64,000 bases of DNA from Pseudomonas fragi (GTDB taxonomy: Bacteria > Pseudomonadota > Gammaproteobacteria > Pseudomonadales > Pseudomonadaceae), in the NCBI RefSeq assembly GCF_900105835.1, contig NZ_LT629783.1:4424501-4488500 (forward strand), written 5' to 3'. Position 1 is the first letter of the stretch; each line of letters opens with the position of its first letter. Below, piece after piece: positions 11,575 to 19,836 of the stretch. A model generated the notes under the pieces. That model saw nothing but the letters and a program-made list of their open reading frames with translations, was not told the DNA's origin and did not search any database. Both the position numbers and the translations under genes were made by a program.

Positions 11575-11746
11575 GCTGCCTGACTCCCGCTTTGAAAAAG
11601 CCGAGTATATTAACGGATCAAGGGCCTCAGTCCAAAGGACTCTCACAAAAAGCTGTGCGGTTTGCCAGGATCCCAACGCAGTTATCGACCAGTGGCCAGT
11701 GACCACTGGCTGGCACCGACAGTCTGCCGACAGGAGAACAATAACG

Positions 11747-12064
11747 ATGCTGCCGTCCATTTTGCCGCTTGGCGTTGTCCCTGTGACCTCAGGGCAGGAC
11801 CCGGTTCGCCCGCGACCGGACATCCCTCCTGTTGCGTCTACGCAGGCCACTTCCAGCGAGAGTGCGATTGACCTCAAACACAGCGATGCCGATCAGGCCA
11901 CGTTGTTATTGCGCGAAGAGCAGCAGCGCCAGCACGATAAGCGCCGTCGTGAGGCTCTGGAGCAGGGCGATGAGGCAGCGTCGGGCAGTGATGACATTGC
12001 GCCAGACAAGCCCCAGGTTGATGCCACGCAGCGCCAGGGTGTGTGGGTCGATATCAAGGTCTAG
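11747..12064 (+). CDS. Small hydrophilic protein of unknown function
   Basis: A 105-residue frame starting at an ATG 10 bases after CAGGAG, which is a good ribosome site. The product has a Pro-rich N-terminus ([22 protein letters not shown]), then a charged, probably helical middle ([19 protein letters not shown]), an acidic linker, and a short hydrophobic end GVWVDIKV. No signal peptide or membrane segment is visible. It is divergent from rapA and upstream of another small gene. I do not recognise a family; composition suggests a largely disordered protein. Confidence 0.7.
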   Translation: MLPSILPLGVVPVTSGQDPVRPRPDIPPVASTQATSSESAIDLKHSDADQATLLLREEQQRQHDKRRREALEQGDEAASGSDDIAPDKPQVDATQRQGVWVDIKV

Positions 12065-12143
12065 GTGGTTTTTTCTGGTCAGGGCCGGATGTGCGTCGCA
12101 TTATTGGCGTACTGAAACATACTGATAGTGGTCTGATTTGCTT

Positions 12144-12305
12144 ATGAGCCAAGACACCAAGCTGGTTGACCTGGGCGCCGAGCGCGCCAAACGGGTACAT
12201 GACCTCAATGAAAAACGCCTGAACGAAGTGCGCAAGGCATTCGAACAGGCAATGCCGTTGGCAAAAGCGGCGAAAAAGCCGAAGAAAAAACCGAAAAAGC
12301 GCTGA
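12144..12305 (+). CDS. Very small basic protein with Lys/Pro tail
   Basis: A 53-residue frame (ATG at 12144, TGA at 12303) too short for usual gene thresholds. The N-terminal part is a charged, likely helical segment (VDLGAERAKRVHDLNEKRL), and the last 12 residues are almost only Lys and Pro (AKKPKKKPKKR). This composition is typical of small nucleic-acid-binding or flexible anchoring tails, but the function is unknown. Codon use looks coding, with mostly G or C at third positions. It sits 79 bases after the preceding small gene. Confidence 0.6.
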   Translation: MSQDTKLVDLGAERAKRVHDLNEKRLNEVRKAFEQAMPLAKAAKKPKKKPKKR

Positions 12306-12371
12306 ACTGCCGCGTTTTCGATGACCTGCGTCAACTAATCCCCTCAACTGCGAACTGGCCGTGGATCACTA

Positions 12372-12385
12372 TTGATCCCGGTCAA
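12372..12385. promoter_or_regulatory. Anr/FNR-type box upstream of ccoM
   Basis: TTGATCCCGGTCAA matches the Anr/FNR consensus TTGAT-N4-ATCAA at nine of ten defined bases. Its centre is about 75 bases before the ccoM ATG, a plausible activator position. It predicts induction at low oxygen. Confidence 0.7.
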
Positions 12386-12452
12386 GTTGTGCGCCTGCGC
12401 CAGTGGTTAATCTAGCTTCAACAGACAAACAAACAGAGCGCAGGAGGCCGTC

Positions 12453-12563
12453 ATGTTTCTCGATAATGTGGTTATCGCCGGAGTACTAACGGTCGGCCTT
12501 ATGGTGTTGTTCTTCGCTGGTCTGGGCATTTTTATCTGGAAAGACTCGCAGAAGCGCAAATAG
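12453..12563 (+). CDS. ccoM: cbb3-type cytochrome c oxidase small subunit CcoM
   Basis: A 36-residue single-helix membrane protein. It starts MFLDNVVIAGVLTVGLMVLF, has one transmembrane helix (about residues 5-28), and ends in a short basic tail WKDSQKRK. This matches my recollection of CcoM, the extra helix found in the P. stutzeri cbb3 oxidase and needed for assembly or stability. The ATG follows AGGAGG with ideal spacing (AGGAGG at 12442-12447). The gene stands alone, away from any ccoNOPQ operon, and has its own Anr-type box. Confidence 0.75.
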   Translation: MFLDNVVIAGVLTVGLMVLFFAGLGIFIWKDSQKRK

Positions 12564-12658
12564 CGCTAGGTCTTTTTATGGCATGAGCACGCAAGGCATT
12601 TTGGGCGACTTCGGTCGCCTATTTTTTTGCCTGTGAAAAACGAGTGTTACGCAAATGC

Positions 12659-12745
12659 TGTGGGAGCGGGCTTGCTCGCGATGCGGGCGGCGCGATCTGT
12701 CAGGTACTTTGAGTCGATGCCATCGCGGGCAAGCCCGCTCCCACA
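12659..12745. repeat. REP pair between ccoM and pitA
   Basis: Inverted REP arms (GTGGGAGCGGGCTTGCTCG and complement) between two convergent genes. Confidence 0.92.
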
Positions 12746-12776
12746 ATTTTTTGCATATAAGCTGCGGGCATAAAAA

Positions 12777-12810
12777 AAGGTACGACCCGCGAGGGTCGTA
12801 CCTTCTTTTT
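12777..12810 (-). terminator. Terminator of pitA
   Basis: A 12-bp stem (AAGGTACGACCC/GGGTCGTACCTT) flanked by A and T runs lies just after the pitA stop. It can act in both directions. Confidence 0.85.
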
Positions 12811-12823
12811 TGCAGCGCAGTTA

Positions 12824-14296
12824 TCAGGCAAGCACTTTGGAAGCCAGCCAGAACAGCGTCGCAGACAGTGCGATGGTGGCCGGCAAGGTCAGCACCCACG
12901 CCATCAGGATGGTCTTGATCGTACCGCCCTGCAGGCCGCTCTTGTTGGCGACCATGGTGCCCGCCACGCCCGACGACAGAATGTGCGTCGTCGATACCGG
13001 CAGGGAGAACACGTTGGCCATGCCGATGGCAAAGGCTGTGGTGATCTGTGCGGCCATGCCCTGGGCATAAGTCATGCCCTGCTTGCCGATCTTCTCGCCG
13101 ATGGTTTTAACCACTCGCTTCCAGCCCACCATGGTGCCCAGGCCCAGGGCCAGGGCAACCGCCAGAATTACCCAGAACGGGGCGTATTCGGTGGTAGCTG
13201 TCAGGTCTTTGCGCAGTTTTTCGAGGTCCGCTTTTTCGCGGGAATCAAGCACTGGCAATTTGCTGACTTTCTTTGCCGTGTCGTCCAGGCACAGCAGGTA
13301 GCGACGGATCTCGATACGCTTTTCAGCCGGGATCGAGTGGTAGTCCGCCACGCCCTTGAGCGAGCTCAGCAGGGCTGCGATGGTCGGTTCGGTCTGCTGC
13401 GGGTTGCAGCTGAACTGATCCGGCAGGTCGCCTTTGACGCTTTTGCCCAGGGCCAGGAACTCGGTCAGCGAGGCGTTGTTGCGCTCGTAGAACTGGCTCA
13501 GGTGCAGGGTGGCGTCACGGGTACGCTCGATCTGATAAGTGGTGCTGTTCAGATCCAGAACGAACGCGCTTGGCACGATGCCGATCAAGACCAGCATGAT
13601 CAGGCCAATGCCTTTCTGGCCATCGTTGGAACCGTGCACAAAGCTGACCGCCATGGCCGAGATCACCAGAACCAGACGGTTCCAGAACGGCGGATGCTTC
13701 TTGTCATCCAGCTTGCGGCGCTGCTCGGGGGTCTTGTGCATCTTGGACCCCGGGCGCCACCACTTCAGGCCGACCAGCACCAGGCCCGCAACCACGAAAC
13801 CGGCGATTGGCGAGAACACCAGCGAGGCACCGATATCGATAGCCTTCTGCCAGTTCACCCCGTCACTGACCGGGATGCCGCTGATCAGGGCATTGGCCAG
13901 GCCCACGCCCAGGATCGAACCGATCAGGGTGTGCGAGCTTGACGCCGGAATGCCGAAGTACCAGGTGCCGAGGTTCCAGGTGATGGCGGCTGCAAGCAAC
14001 GAGAACACCATGGCCAGGCCATGTCCGGTGTTGACATTGACCAGCAGCTCTACCGGCAGCAGGTGAACGATGGCATAAGCCACGCCGACCCCGCCCAGCA
14101 GAACGCCGAGGAAGTTGAACACACCGGAAAAGAACACCGCCAGGTGAGGCGGCATGGCTTTGGTGTAGATGACAGTCGCTACCGCGTTTGCGGTGTCATG
14201 AAAGCCGTTGATGAACTCAAACGCGAGAACAAAGGCTAGGGCGAAGAAGAGGCTGATAAGAACCCAGGCGTCCAATCCGCTTAATAGATCGATCAT
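12824..14296 (-). CDS. pitA: Low-affinity inorganic phosphate transporter, PiT family
   Basis: A 490-residue inner-membrane symporter for metal-phosphate complexes with protons. Both inverted PiT signatures are present: EFINGFHDTANAVA near residue 30, and the C-terminal GMANVFSLPVSTTHILSSGV, which mirrors the internal SSSHTLIG block. SFVHGSNDGQKGIG contains the second PiT core motif. A large cytoplasmic loop (about residues 270-385) separates the two halves, as in PitA/PitB. It is monocistronic and ends in a strong terminator. No PhoB box was recognised upstream, in keeping with a housekeeping transporter. Confidence 0.95.
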   Translation of the reverse strand: MIDLLSGLDAWVLISLFFALAFVLAFEFINGFHDTANAVATVIYTKAMPPHLAVFFSGVFNFLGVLLGGVGVAYAIVHLLPVELLVNVNTGHGLAMVFSLLAAAITWNLGTWYFGIPASSSHTLIGSILGVGLANALISGIPVSDGVNWQKAIDIGASLVFSPIAGFVVAGLVLVGLKWWRPGSKMHKTPEQRRKLDDKKHPPFWNRLVLVISAMAVSFVHGSNDGQKGIGLIMLVLIGIVPSAFVLDLNSTTYQIERTRDATLHLSQFYERNNASLTEFLALGKSVKGDLPDQFSCNPQQTEPTIAALLSSLKGVADYHSIPAEKRIEIRRYLLCLDDTAKKVSKLPVLDSREKADLEKLRKDLTATTEYAPFWVILAVALALGLGTMVGWKRVVKTIGEKIGKQGMTYAQGMAAQITTAFAIGMANVFSLPVSTTHILSSGVAGTMVANKSGLQGGTIKTILMAWVLTLPATIALSATLFWLASKVLA

Positions 14297-14648
14297 GAAG
14301 GTTTTCTGACACGGTCATAAAGGGGGGCGGATTATGCCAGAAAACCCCGCTAATCAATGCACTAGCTGCCCGTTGGTAACATCTATAAATGAAAAAACCT
14401 GTAAGAATCCTCCGCTAGCTAGCGTAGGGAATCCCCTTCAAGCCACTGATAGCAAAGGCTATAGGGCTTTTTCAGGGGCGCACGCAGGCCGTGGCGCAGG
14501 TCTGATTTGGATAGATGAAATTTCTTAAATCAGAGGGCGCAACGGTGCAGCTTCAGGTTCAGGCATAGCAAACAGCCATATCGGCTAATGCAAATGGCGA
14601 GCACGCAAGGGGCCGCAGGGGCAGTGCTGGCAGATTTTCAGGTGCAGG
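14297..14648. other. Intergenic region upstream of pitA
   Basis: About 350 bases with no convincing gene. It contains a 12-base palindrome CGCTAGCTAGCG at 14413-14424 of unknown role. The pitA promoter must lie near the left end. Confidence 0.5.
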
Positions 14649-14981
14649 TCAGGGCTCTTCGGCCTTGAGCTCTTTTTCGATCTTCTGGATTTCTTGAGTG
14701 AACGCCTGGTCGAGCAAACTGGCCCGTTTGCGCCAGGGTTTGCGCCCGGGTTCGGGTTTGGCAGCGTAGGTGGTCACTTCACCACCGTAAACATCCTTGA
14801 ATCGTTGTTCCTGTCGCTCAAGTTCTGCGCGCAGTTCGTCTTTTGTCACTGTCTTACCTAATTGAGTTGAGTTTGAACCGGGTGAATCACCGTGCGTGGA
14901 GGTTGATTCATTTGACGAATGACAGGCAATAAGACAAAGGCCTACAACTAACGTCATGCTTACATACACCACACAATGCAC
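14649..14981 (-). CDS. Small putative lipoprotein, unknown family
   Basis: A 110-residue protein with a lipoprotein signal: hydrophobic MTLVVGLCLIAC with Cys as the predicted lipidated residue (about residue 20), followed by a Ser/Thr-rich linker. The rest is charged and probably helical (TKDELRAELERQEQRFKDVYGGE and a Lys/Glu-rich end). A second in-frame ATG eight codons in is also possible. Base composition in and right of this gene is more AT-rich than its neighbours. I do not recognise the family. It is an orphan between pitA and the pca cluster. Confidence 0.6.
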   Translation of the reverse strand: MHCVVYVSMTLVVGLCLIACHSSNESTSTHGDSPGSNSTQLGKTVTKDELRAELERQEQRFKDVYGGEVTTYAAKPEPGRKPWRKRASLLDQAFTQEIQKIEKELKAEEP

Positions 14982-15565
14982 TCGGCCACGTCATGGATAC
15001 AAACATGGACGTCGCCGTTTCAAGTGTCCACCCCCGGGGTAAACAACACGCGATGCACTTGCCGGGCAAGCTGCGAGTGCTCATTGAACGCAACACCATG
15101 GTTGGATCCAATCTGCTGCACAGGCTTGACCTTGTGCTCTCAATAACTTGGGCATTCTCAATAGTCGAGAAGTGCAGCTACTATCGCCGAATAACTTCAC
15201 ACGCGTCAACTTCCTGATGTGTGATCTGTTATGAATAATGGTGAATTAGCCTGCGCCTTGCCCCGGGCAATTGCACCCACTGAGTCTATTAGTGCTGCCC
15301 CTTCGGTTATTGATCCTCAAGTTATTTAAGGCTGAAGCTGAACTTGGCCTGAATACATATAAAACAGACGTTTTCTATCATTTATCGCAGGCGTCTGATT
15401 GTAATAAACCCCAAGTGAAAGAATTGTCACCCAACTAGAATGATTCAAGATCGTACAAAAGCATGTGCACATCGCCCGGTGCGCGACGCATTGCGATTAT
15501 CGGCCAGCAGTTCGATAATCGGCCGACAAGGCATAACTATAAATAGCTGAAGCTGGGGGTTGGGA
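14982..15565. other. AT-richer gap between the lipoprotein gene and pcaR
   Basis: Nearly 600 bases without a supported gene. Short frames on both strands lack ribosome sites. The right end carries the pcaR promoter region with the inverted repeat at 15495-15520. The stretch is less GC-rich by eye than the flanks and lies at the joint between the pitA block and the pca block. Confidence 0.55.
15495..15520. promoter_or_regulatory. Candidate PcaR operator upstream of pcaR
   Basis: The inverted repeat GATTATCG-N10-CGATAATC lies about 60 bases before the pcaR start. It shares the TTCGATAAtCG core of the PcaR sites known in P. putida and of the two other sites in this cluster, which fits autoregulation. 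Confidence 0.7.
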
Positions 15566-16408
15566 ATGAATGATCGATTGCACAATGCCGTTGCCAGTAT
15601 CGCGCCACCGATTGTGGCGTCGCCGGCCAAGCGCATTCAGGCGTTTACCGGTGATCCTGACTTTATGTCCTCGCTGGCCCGGGGCCTGGCGGTGGTGCAG
15701 GCGTTTCAGGAGCGCAAGCGGCATCTGACCATCGCACAGATCAGCCATCGCACCGAAATCCCCCGGGCAGCCGTTCGACGCTGTTTGTACACCCTGATCA
15801 AATTGGGTTATGCGACCACTGACGGGCGTACCTATTCGCTGCTGCCCAAAGTACTGACCCTGGGCCATGCCTACCTCTCATCCACGCCGCTGGCGGTCTC
15901 GGCCCAGCCCTATCTGGACCGCATGAGCGAGCAATTGCACGAGGCGTGCAACATGGCCACCCTCGAAGGCGATGACATTCTTTATATCGCCCGCTCGGCC
16001 ACCACCCAGCGCCTGATTTCGGTTGATCTGTCGGTCGGCGGCCGCTTGCCGGCGTATTGCACGTCAATGGGCCGCATCCTGCTGGCGGCGCTGGACGATG
16101 TGACCCTGCACGAGTATCTGGCCCACGGCGAATTCCAGGCCAAGACCAGCCGCACCTTGCACACTCCCGAGGCGTTGCTTGAATGTTTGCAGCAGGTTCG
16201 CGAGCAAGGCTGGTGTGTGGTCGATCAGGAGCTGGAACAAGGCCTGCGTTCGATTGCCGTGCCGGTCTACGACGCCTCGGGGCAAGTGCTGGCCGCCCTG
16301 AACGTCAGCACCCACGCCGGGCGGGTTACGCGCCCGGAGCTGGAGCAGCGTTTTTTGCCGATCATGCTTAACGCCAGCCGCGAGCTGAGCACCCAGCTGT
16401 TTAGTTGA
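15566..16408 (+). CDS. pcaR: IclR-family regulator of the beta-ketoadipate pathway, PcaR
   Basis: Transcriptional activator of pca genes that responds to beta-ketoadipate. With the ATG at 15566 it is 280 residues; a TTG two codons earlier is less likely. The N-terminal winged helix-turn-helix (about residues 35-95; LTIAQISHRTEIPRAAVRR is the recognition helix region) is followed by the IclR effector domain with the conserved DDILYIARS and CTSMGRILLAAL motifs and QGLRSIAVPVYD. The first 30 residues (IVASPAKRIQAFTGDPDF) are typical of PcaR. It is followed by pcaK after a 288-base gap with an operator. Confidence 0.95.
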   Translation: MNDRLHNAVASIAPPIVASPAKRIQAFTGDPDFMSSLARGLAVVQAFQERKRHLTIAQISHRTEIPRAAVRRCLYTLIKLGYATTDGRTYSLLPKVLTLGHAYLSSTPLAVSAQPYLDRMSEQLHEACNMATLEGDDILYIARSATTQRLISVDLSVGGRLPAYCTSMGRILLAALDDVTLHEYLAHGEFQAKTSRTLHTPEALLECLQQVREQGWCVVDQELEQGLRSIAVPVYDASGQVLAALNVSTHAGRVTRPELEQRFLPIMLNASRELSTQLFS

Positions 16409-16425
16409 TGAGGGAAAACTAAGCG

Positions 16426-16457
16426 TTCGATAAACGCACAGTTAAGCGTTTATCGAA
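16426..16457. promoter_or_regulatory. Candidate PcaR operator between pcaR and pcaK
   Basis: A perfect inverted repeat with 12-base arms, TTCGATAAACGC-N8-GCGTTTATCGAA. The arms resemble the other two sites in the cluster. It lies about 240 bases before pcaK, so a long leader or a second promoter element may follow. Confidence 0.7.
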
Positions 16458-16689
16458 TTGCATGGCGGCAGTGGGCTGATTAATGTCGCCTCAGCGCCGC
16501 CTTGCAAGTCCGCTCAAGCGTCCTTGCCGGGCAGGCCAAATAATAATGAGAAGAGGCAACATGCCATGACTGTTCCCCTGACGCTGCCATTGCGCAGCCG
16601 CCCACCGACTTTCTGATCCCCCGATAGCTATTAATGTGAGCCGCTGGCCCCCGGCCGGTTTTCGTTCGCCCTGGTTTTTTACCCGGTAT

Positions 16690-16697
16690 AAAAATAA
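16690..16697 (+). promoter_or_regulatory. Candidate Hfq/Crc CA motif at the pcaK start
   Basis: AAAAATAA fits the AANAANAA motif bound by Hfq with Crc in Pseudomonas and runs into the pcaK ATG. No Shine-Dalgarno sequence is visible nearby. This predicts translational repression when a preferred carbon source is present. Confidence 0.45.
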
Positions 16698-18043
16698 TGA
16701 ATTCACCCCAGTCTTCTGTCGGCAACTGCCTCGATGTGCAGGCCTTTATCAATGCCCAACCCCTGTCGCGTTACCAATGGCGGGTGGTGATCCTGTGTTT
16801 TCTGATTGTCTTCCTCGATGGTCTGGACACAGCGGCAATGGGCTTTATCGCGCCTGCCCTGTCCCAGGACTGGGGGATTGACCGCGCCAGCCTGGGCCCG
16901 GTGATGAGCGCCGCGCTGATCGGCATGGTGTTTGGCGCCCTGGGCTCCGGGCCATTGGCGGATCGCTTTGGTCGCAAAGTGGTGCTGGTGTCGGCTGTGG
17001 TGGTGTTTGGCGGCTTCAGCCTGGCCTCGGCCTACGCCAGCAACGTCGATCAGTTGCTGGTACTGCGCTTTTTGACCGGGTTGGGGCTGGGCGCCGGCAT
17101 GCCCAATGCCACCACCTTGCTCTCGGAATACACCCCCGAGCGCCACAAGTCGTTGCTGGTGACCAGCATGTTTTGCGGCTTCAACCTTGGCATGGCGGGC
17201 GGCGGGTTTGTCTCGGCCAAGTTGATCCCGATGTTCGGCTGGCACAGCCTGTTGCTGATTGGCGGGGTACTGCCGCTGATACTTGCCGTGGTGTTGCTGT
17301 TCTGGTTGCCGGAGTCGGCGCGCTACCTGGTGGTGCGCAACCGCAGCGTCGAACGTATCCGCAAGACCCTGGCCCCGATCGACCCTGCACAGGTGGCCCG
17401 GGCGTCGAGCTTCAGCGTGCCGGAGCAGAAAACCGTGAAGGCGCGCAACGTGTTTGCGGTGATCTTTTCCGGTACCTACAGCACCGGCACCCTGTTGCTC
17501 TGGCTCACCTACTTTATGGGGCTGGTGATTGTTTACCTGTTGACCAGCTGGCTGCCGACGCTGATGCGTGACAGCGGCGCGAGCATGGAGCAGGCGGCGT
17601 TTATCGGTGCCTTGTTCCAGTTCGGCGGGGTACTGAGTGCGGTAGGGGTGGGCTGGGCAATGGACCGGTTCAATCCGCACAAGGTGATCGGCATTTTCTA
17701 CCTGCTGGCCGGGGTGTTTGCCTACGCAGTGGGCCAGAGCCTGGGCAATATCACCGTGCTAGCCACCCTGGTGCTGGTGGCGGGTATGTGTGTCAACGGG
17801 GCGCAATCGGCCATGCCGTCACTGGCGGCACGCTTTTACCCCACTCAGGGGCGTGCCACCGGTGTGTCGTGGATGCTCGGCATCGGCCGCTTCGGCGCCA
17901 TTCTGGGGGCCTGGATGGGCGCAACCCTGCTCGGCCTGGGCTGGAACTTCGAGCAAGTGCTGACCGCGCTGGTGATTCCGGCCGCCCTGGCGACTGCTGC
18001 TGTGTTGATCAAAGGCATGGTCAGCCATGCCGATGCAACCTGA
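16697..18043 (+). CDS. pcaK: 4-hydroxybenzoate/protocatechuate transporter PcaK (MFS)
   Basis: A proton-driven aromatic acid uptake protein of the AAHS family; in P. putida PcaK also takes part in chemotaxis to aromatics. It is 448 residues with 12 predicted helices. Helix 1 contains the family DGLDTAAMG motif, with the Asp residues needed for transport. The loop 2-3 motif GPLADRFGRK and its loop 8-9 repeat (GWAMDRFNPHKV) are present. The C-terminal helices include ARFYPTQGRATGVSWMLGIG. It follows pcaR and precedes pcaI by a 156-base gap with its own operator. Confidence 0.95.
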   Translation: MNSPQSSVGNCLDVQAFINAQPLSRYQWRVVILCFLIVFLDGLDTAAMGFIAPALSQDWGIDRASLGPVMSAALIGMVFGALGSGPLADRFGRKVVLVSAVVVFGGFSLASAYASNVDQLLVLRFLTGLGLGAGMPNATTLLSEYTPERHKSLLVTSMFCGFNLGMAGGGFVSAKLIPMFGWHSLLLIGGVLPLILAVVLLFWLPESARYLVVRNRSVERIRKTLAPIDPAQVARASSFSVPEQKTVKARNVFAVIFSGTYSTGTLLLWLTYFMGLVIVYLLTSWLPTLMRDSGASMEQAAFIGALFQFGGVLSAVGVGWAMDRFNPHKVIGIFYLLAGVFAYAVGQSLGNITVLATLVLVAGMCVNGAQSAMPSLAARFYPTQGRATGVSWMLGIGRFGAILGAWMGATLLGLGWNFEQVLTALVIPAALATAAVLIKGMVSHADAT

Positions 18044-18060
18044 TAGGCAGCAGGCTAACT

Positions 18061-18099
18061 ATGTGTTCGATTAACGAACACATAGTCGATTATCGGATT
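18061..18099. promoter_or_regulatory. Candidate PcaR operator upstream of pcaIJ
   Basis: ATGTGTTCG-ATTAA-CGAACACAT is a perfect inverted repeat with 9-base arms, followed closely by a second element TCGATTATCGGA. Together they resemble the paired PcaR sites of the P. putida pcaIJ promoter. It lies 100-140 bases before pcaI. Confidence 0.7.
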
Positions 18100-18199
18100 G
18101 TTTGGGCCAAAGCTGCGGCTTAATCTGCTGAACATCCGGTGCCGCTCTGGCGCACCTTCTTCAACCGCAGTGGCCTACAAGAAACGGGAGCTACCCCAG

Positions 18200-19057
18200 A
18201 TGGCAGACATCATTTCGTTACACGACGCGGTGAAACAATTTGTGAGCGATGGTGACACCGTTGCTCTTGAAGGTTTCACTCACCTGATTCCGACTGCAGC
18301 GGGTCATGAAATCATCCGCCAGGGCAAGAAAGACCTGACCCTGGTGCGGATGACGCCTGACCTGGTTTATGACCAGTTGATCGGTGCCGGTTGTGCGCGC
18401 AAATTGATTTTCTCCTGGGGCGGCAATCCGGGCGTGGGCTCCCTGCACCGTCTGCGCGATGCCGTGGAAAAACAGTGGCCGCAAGCGCTGGAAATTGAAG
18501 AACACAGCCACGCCGACCTGGCCAATGCCTACGTTGCGGGTGCTTCGGGCCTGCCGTTTGCCGTACTGCGTGCCTACGCAGGGTCTGATTTGCCCAAGGT
18601 CAACCCGCTGATCAAGACCGTCACTTGCCCCTTTACTGGCGAAGTACTGGCCGCAGTGCCGGCGGTGCGCCCGGATGTCACGGTGATTCACGCGCAAAAG
18701 GCCGACCGCAAGGGCAACGTGCTGCTGTGGGGCATCCTGGGGGTGCAGAAAGAAGCGGCCCTGGCGGCCAAGCGCTGCATCGTCACCGTTGAAGAAATCG
18801 TCGACGACCTGCAAGCGCCCATGAATGCCTGCGTACTGCCAACCTGGGCCTTGAGCGCAGTGTGTCATGTGCCGGGTGGGGCGCATCCTTCCTACGCTCA
18901 TGGTTATACCGAGCGCGATAACCGCTTCTATCAAGCGTGGGACCCGATTGCCCGCGACCGTGAGACCTTTACTGCCTGGATCAATGAATACATCCACGGC
19001 ACTGCGAATTTCAGTGAGTTCCAGGCCAAGCTGGCCCGCGCTTCGGAGGCTAAATAA
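18200..19057 (+). CDS. pcaI: 3-oxoadipate CoA-transferase subunit A
   Basis: With PcaJ it transfers CoA from succinyl-CoA to beta-ketoadipate, the penultimate step of the pathway. The start at 18200 (MADIISLHDAVKQF) follows GGAG by 9 bases and gives 285 residues, the family length; the open frame upstream is non-coding. The CoA-transferase I subunit A fold is evident from GDTVALEGFTHLIPTAAG and the later ADRKGNVLLWG block. Its stop overlaps the pcaJ ATG by one base (TAATG), so translation of the two subunits is coupled. Confidence 0.95.
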   Translation: MADIISLHDAVKQFVSDGDTVALEGFTHLIPTAAGHEIIRQGKKDLTLVRMTPDLVYDQLIGAGCARKLIFSWGGNPGVGSLHRLRDAVEKQWPQALEIEEHSHADLANAYVAGASGLPFAVLRAYAGSDLPKVNPLIKTVTCPFTGEVLAAVPAVRPDVTVIHAQKADRKGNVLLWGILGVQKEAALAAKRCIVTVEEIVDDLQAPMNACVLPTWALSAVCHVPGGAHPSYAHGYTERDNRFYQAWDPIARDRETFTAWINEYIHGTANFSEFQAKLARASEAK

Positions 19058-19836
19058 TGACCTACACCACCAATGAAATGATGACCGTTGCGGCGGCCCG
19101 CCGTTTGAAAAACGGTTCGGTGTGTTTTGTCGGCATTGGCTTACCTTCCAAGGCGGCCAACCTGGCGCGTCTGACCTCGTCTCCGGATGTGGTGCTGATC
19201 TACGAGTCCGGCCCGATTGGGGCCAAGCCTGATGTGCTGCCGCTGTCGATTGGCGACGGTGAACTGGCCGAAACGGCTGACACCGTGGTCTCCACCAGTG
19301 AAATCTTCCGTTACTGGCTGCAGGGCGGCCGGGTCGATGTCGGCTTTCTGGGCGCCGCCCAGGTCGACCGCTTCGGCAATATCAACACCACGGTCGTGGG
19401 TGATTATCACCAGCCCAAAGTGCGTCTGCCAGGGGCGGGTGGGGCGCCGGAGATCGCCGGTTCCGCAAAAAGCGTGCTGATTATCCTCAAGCAGTCGGCC
19501 CGTTCATTTGTCGACAAACTGGACTTCATTACCTCGGTGGGCCACGGCGAGGGCGGCGACTCACGCAAACGTCTGGGGCTGCCGGGTGCGGGGCCGGTGG
19601 GCATCATTACCGACCTGTGTACGATGGAACCTGAAGAACAGACCAACGAATTTGTAGTCACCGCACTGCACCCGGGCGTGACCCGTGAGCAGGTCATTGC
19701 TGCCACCGGCTGGGCCATTCGCTTCGCCGATAACGTGCAAGAAACCGCCGCCCCGACTGACGTCGAACTCGGCGCCTTGCGTGACCTGGAAGCGCGCACT
19801 GCGCTGGCACACGGTCAGGCTCCGGGAGAAGCATGA
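19057..19836 (+). CDS. pcaJ: 3-oxoadipate CoA-transferase subunit B
   Basis: The catalytic subunit partner of PcaI, 259 residues. The CoA-transferase Glu lies in LIYESGPIGAKP (residue 50), which forms the glutamyl-CoA intermediate in this family. GIGLPSKAANLA and the glycine-rich GAGGAPEIAGSA loop are also typical. It overlaps pcaI by one base and pcaF by four, so pcaIJF is one transcription unit. Confidence 0.95.
   Translation: MTYTTNEMMTVAAARRLKNGSVCFVGIGLPSKAANLARLTSSPDVVLIYESGPIGAKPDVLPLSIGDGELAETADTVVSTSEIFRYWLQGGRVDVGFLGAAQVDRFGNINTTVVGDYHQPKVRLPGAGGAPEIAGSAKSVLIILKQSARSFVDKLDFITSVGHGEGGDSRKRLGLPGAGPVGIITDLCTMEPEEQTNEFVVTALHPGVTREQVIAATGWAIRFADNVQETAAPTDVELGALRDLEARTALAHGQAPGEA

Noticed and set aside
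11575..11877. N-terminal extension of the rapA frame
   Set aside because: The extra hundred codons overlap the divergent gene's leader and look unlike RapA, whereas [11 protein letters not shown] at 11574 gives the normal protein length.
12576..12918. Small frames on both strands after ccoM
   Set aside because: They are translations of a REP pair and the pitA terminator; repeated REP-derived peptides recur in other such frames.
14993..15217. Open frame of 74 codons on the plus strand
   Set aside because: No ribosome site, mixed composition and no recognised family; it lies opposite the upstream region of the lipoprotein gene.
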